A model generated the notes under the pieces. It was given only the letters and a program-made list of their open reading frames with translations, was not told where the DNA came from and did no database searches. DNA of 14,723 nucleotides from Thiopontia sp013349825 (GTDB lineage Bacteria; Pseudomonadota; Gammaproteobacteria; GCF-002020875), in the NCBI GenBank assembly GCA_963981015.1, contig CAXCCG010000066.1, positions 1-14,723 of the forward strand. The letters are read 5' to 3'. Shown piece by piece: positions 14,610 to 14,723 of the stretch. Within the stretch, counting starts at the first letter, position 1. Each line of letters starts with the position of its first letter. A program made the translations under genes and the position numbers.

Positions 14610-14679
14610 AGTCCTCACTGATTCGGGATACTGAGTCGAATAATTTACTAACCACTTTTTAACCTTTAAGGATATTACA

Positions 14680-14723
14680 ATGAAAAAGACTATAATCGCT
14701 GCTGCTATCGCTACTGTTATTGC
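14680..14723 (+). CDS. N-terminus of an exported protein, possibly a porin (cut by window edge)
   Basis: Only 14 codons plus two bases are visible: MKKTIIAAAIATVI, which is the positive n-region and the start of the hydrophobic core of a Sec signal peptide. AAGGA (14668-14672) lies 7 nt upstream and a TATAAT promoter about 70 nt upstream, so the start is well supported. Such an N-terminus with a strong solo promoter is typical of outer-membrane porins, but the mature protein is outside the window and its identity is a guess. Confidence 0.7.
   Translation, partial: MKKTIIAAAIATVI

Noticed and set aside
14409..14618. 69-codon minus-strand open frame in the AT-rich spacer
   Set aside because: Its translation is low-complexity and it runs across both promoters and the hairpin; there is no ribosome binding site or family likeness.

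Overview
The window looks like a chromosomal segment of a gammaproteobacterium. Evidence: a homodimer-type AceE, an E3 subunit with its own lipoyl domain, class II PyrC, RppH, HemJ, and a proC-yggT-metX-metW order that I recall from Pseudomonas-like genomes. Base composition is moderate, and most genes carry clear family signatures. It is mainly housekeeping gene content. I see no phage genes, transposase, CRISPR array, rRNA or tRNA, and no gene-free stretch longer than 300 bases.

Layout. (1) 1-5687, minus strand: the pyruvate dehydrogenase operon aceE-aceF-lpd. lpd runs off the left edge with probably only a few codons missing. aceE and aceF are 14 nt apart and aceF/lpd overlap by ATGA. The interdomain linker of lpd is encoded by an 85-bp repeat-like element with terminal inverted repeats and 7-bp tandem units. 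(2) 5688-5975: divergent regulatory region between aceE and pyrC. (3) 5976-7013 pyrC (pyrimidine synthesis), convergent with rppH (7107-7631, minus; mRNA 5'-end decapping). (4) 7752-10272, plus: a tight trio of a HAD-IB phosphatase, a ClC chloride/proton antiporter and HemJ (protoporphyrinogen oxidation), closed by a strong bidirectional terminator at 10312-10350. (5) 10371-10733, minus: an A-type iron-sulfur carrier with an unusual Cys-rich tail. It is divergent from proC, and a palindromic site between the two resembles the IscR/Fe-S box. (6) 10886-14177, plus: proC, yggT, metX, metW (proline synthesis, a membrane protein, methionine synthesis), with metX/metW overlapping by ATGA. (7) 14188-14412, minus: a small coiled-coil/membrane gene split by an in-frame TGA, with a good promoter and a perfect 9-bp inverted repeat over its control region. 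(8) 14680 to the end: the signal-peptide start of an exported protein, behind a TATAAT promoter.

How the genes connect: aceE/aceF/lpd convert pyruvate to acetyl-CoA. E2 and E3 each bring one lipoyl arm, and the two arms are about 73% identical by hand alignment. metX and metW belong together as activation of homoserine and its partner. The HAD-ClC-HemJ trio has no obvious shared pathway. Nothing in the window is clearly a new defence or mobile system. The items most worth checking are the in-frame stop in the 14.2-14.4 kb gene, the repeat element inside lpd, and the Fe-S-box-like operator next to the variant A-type carrier.
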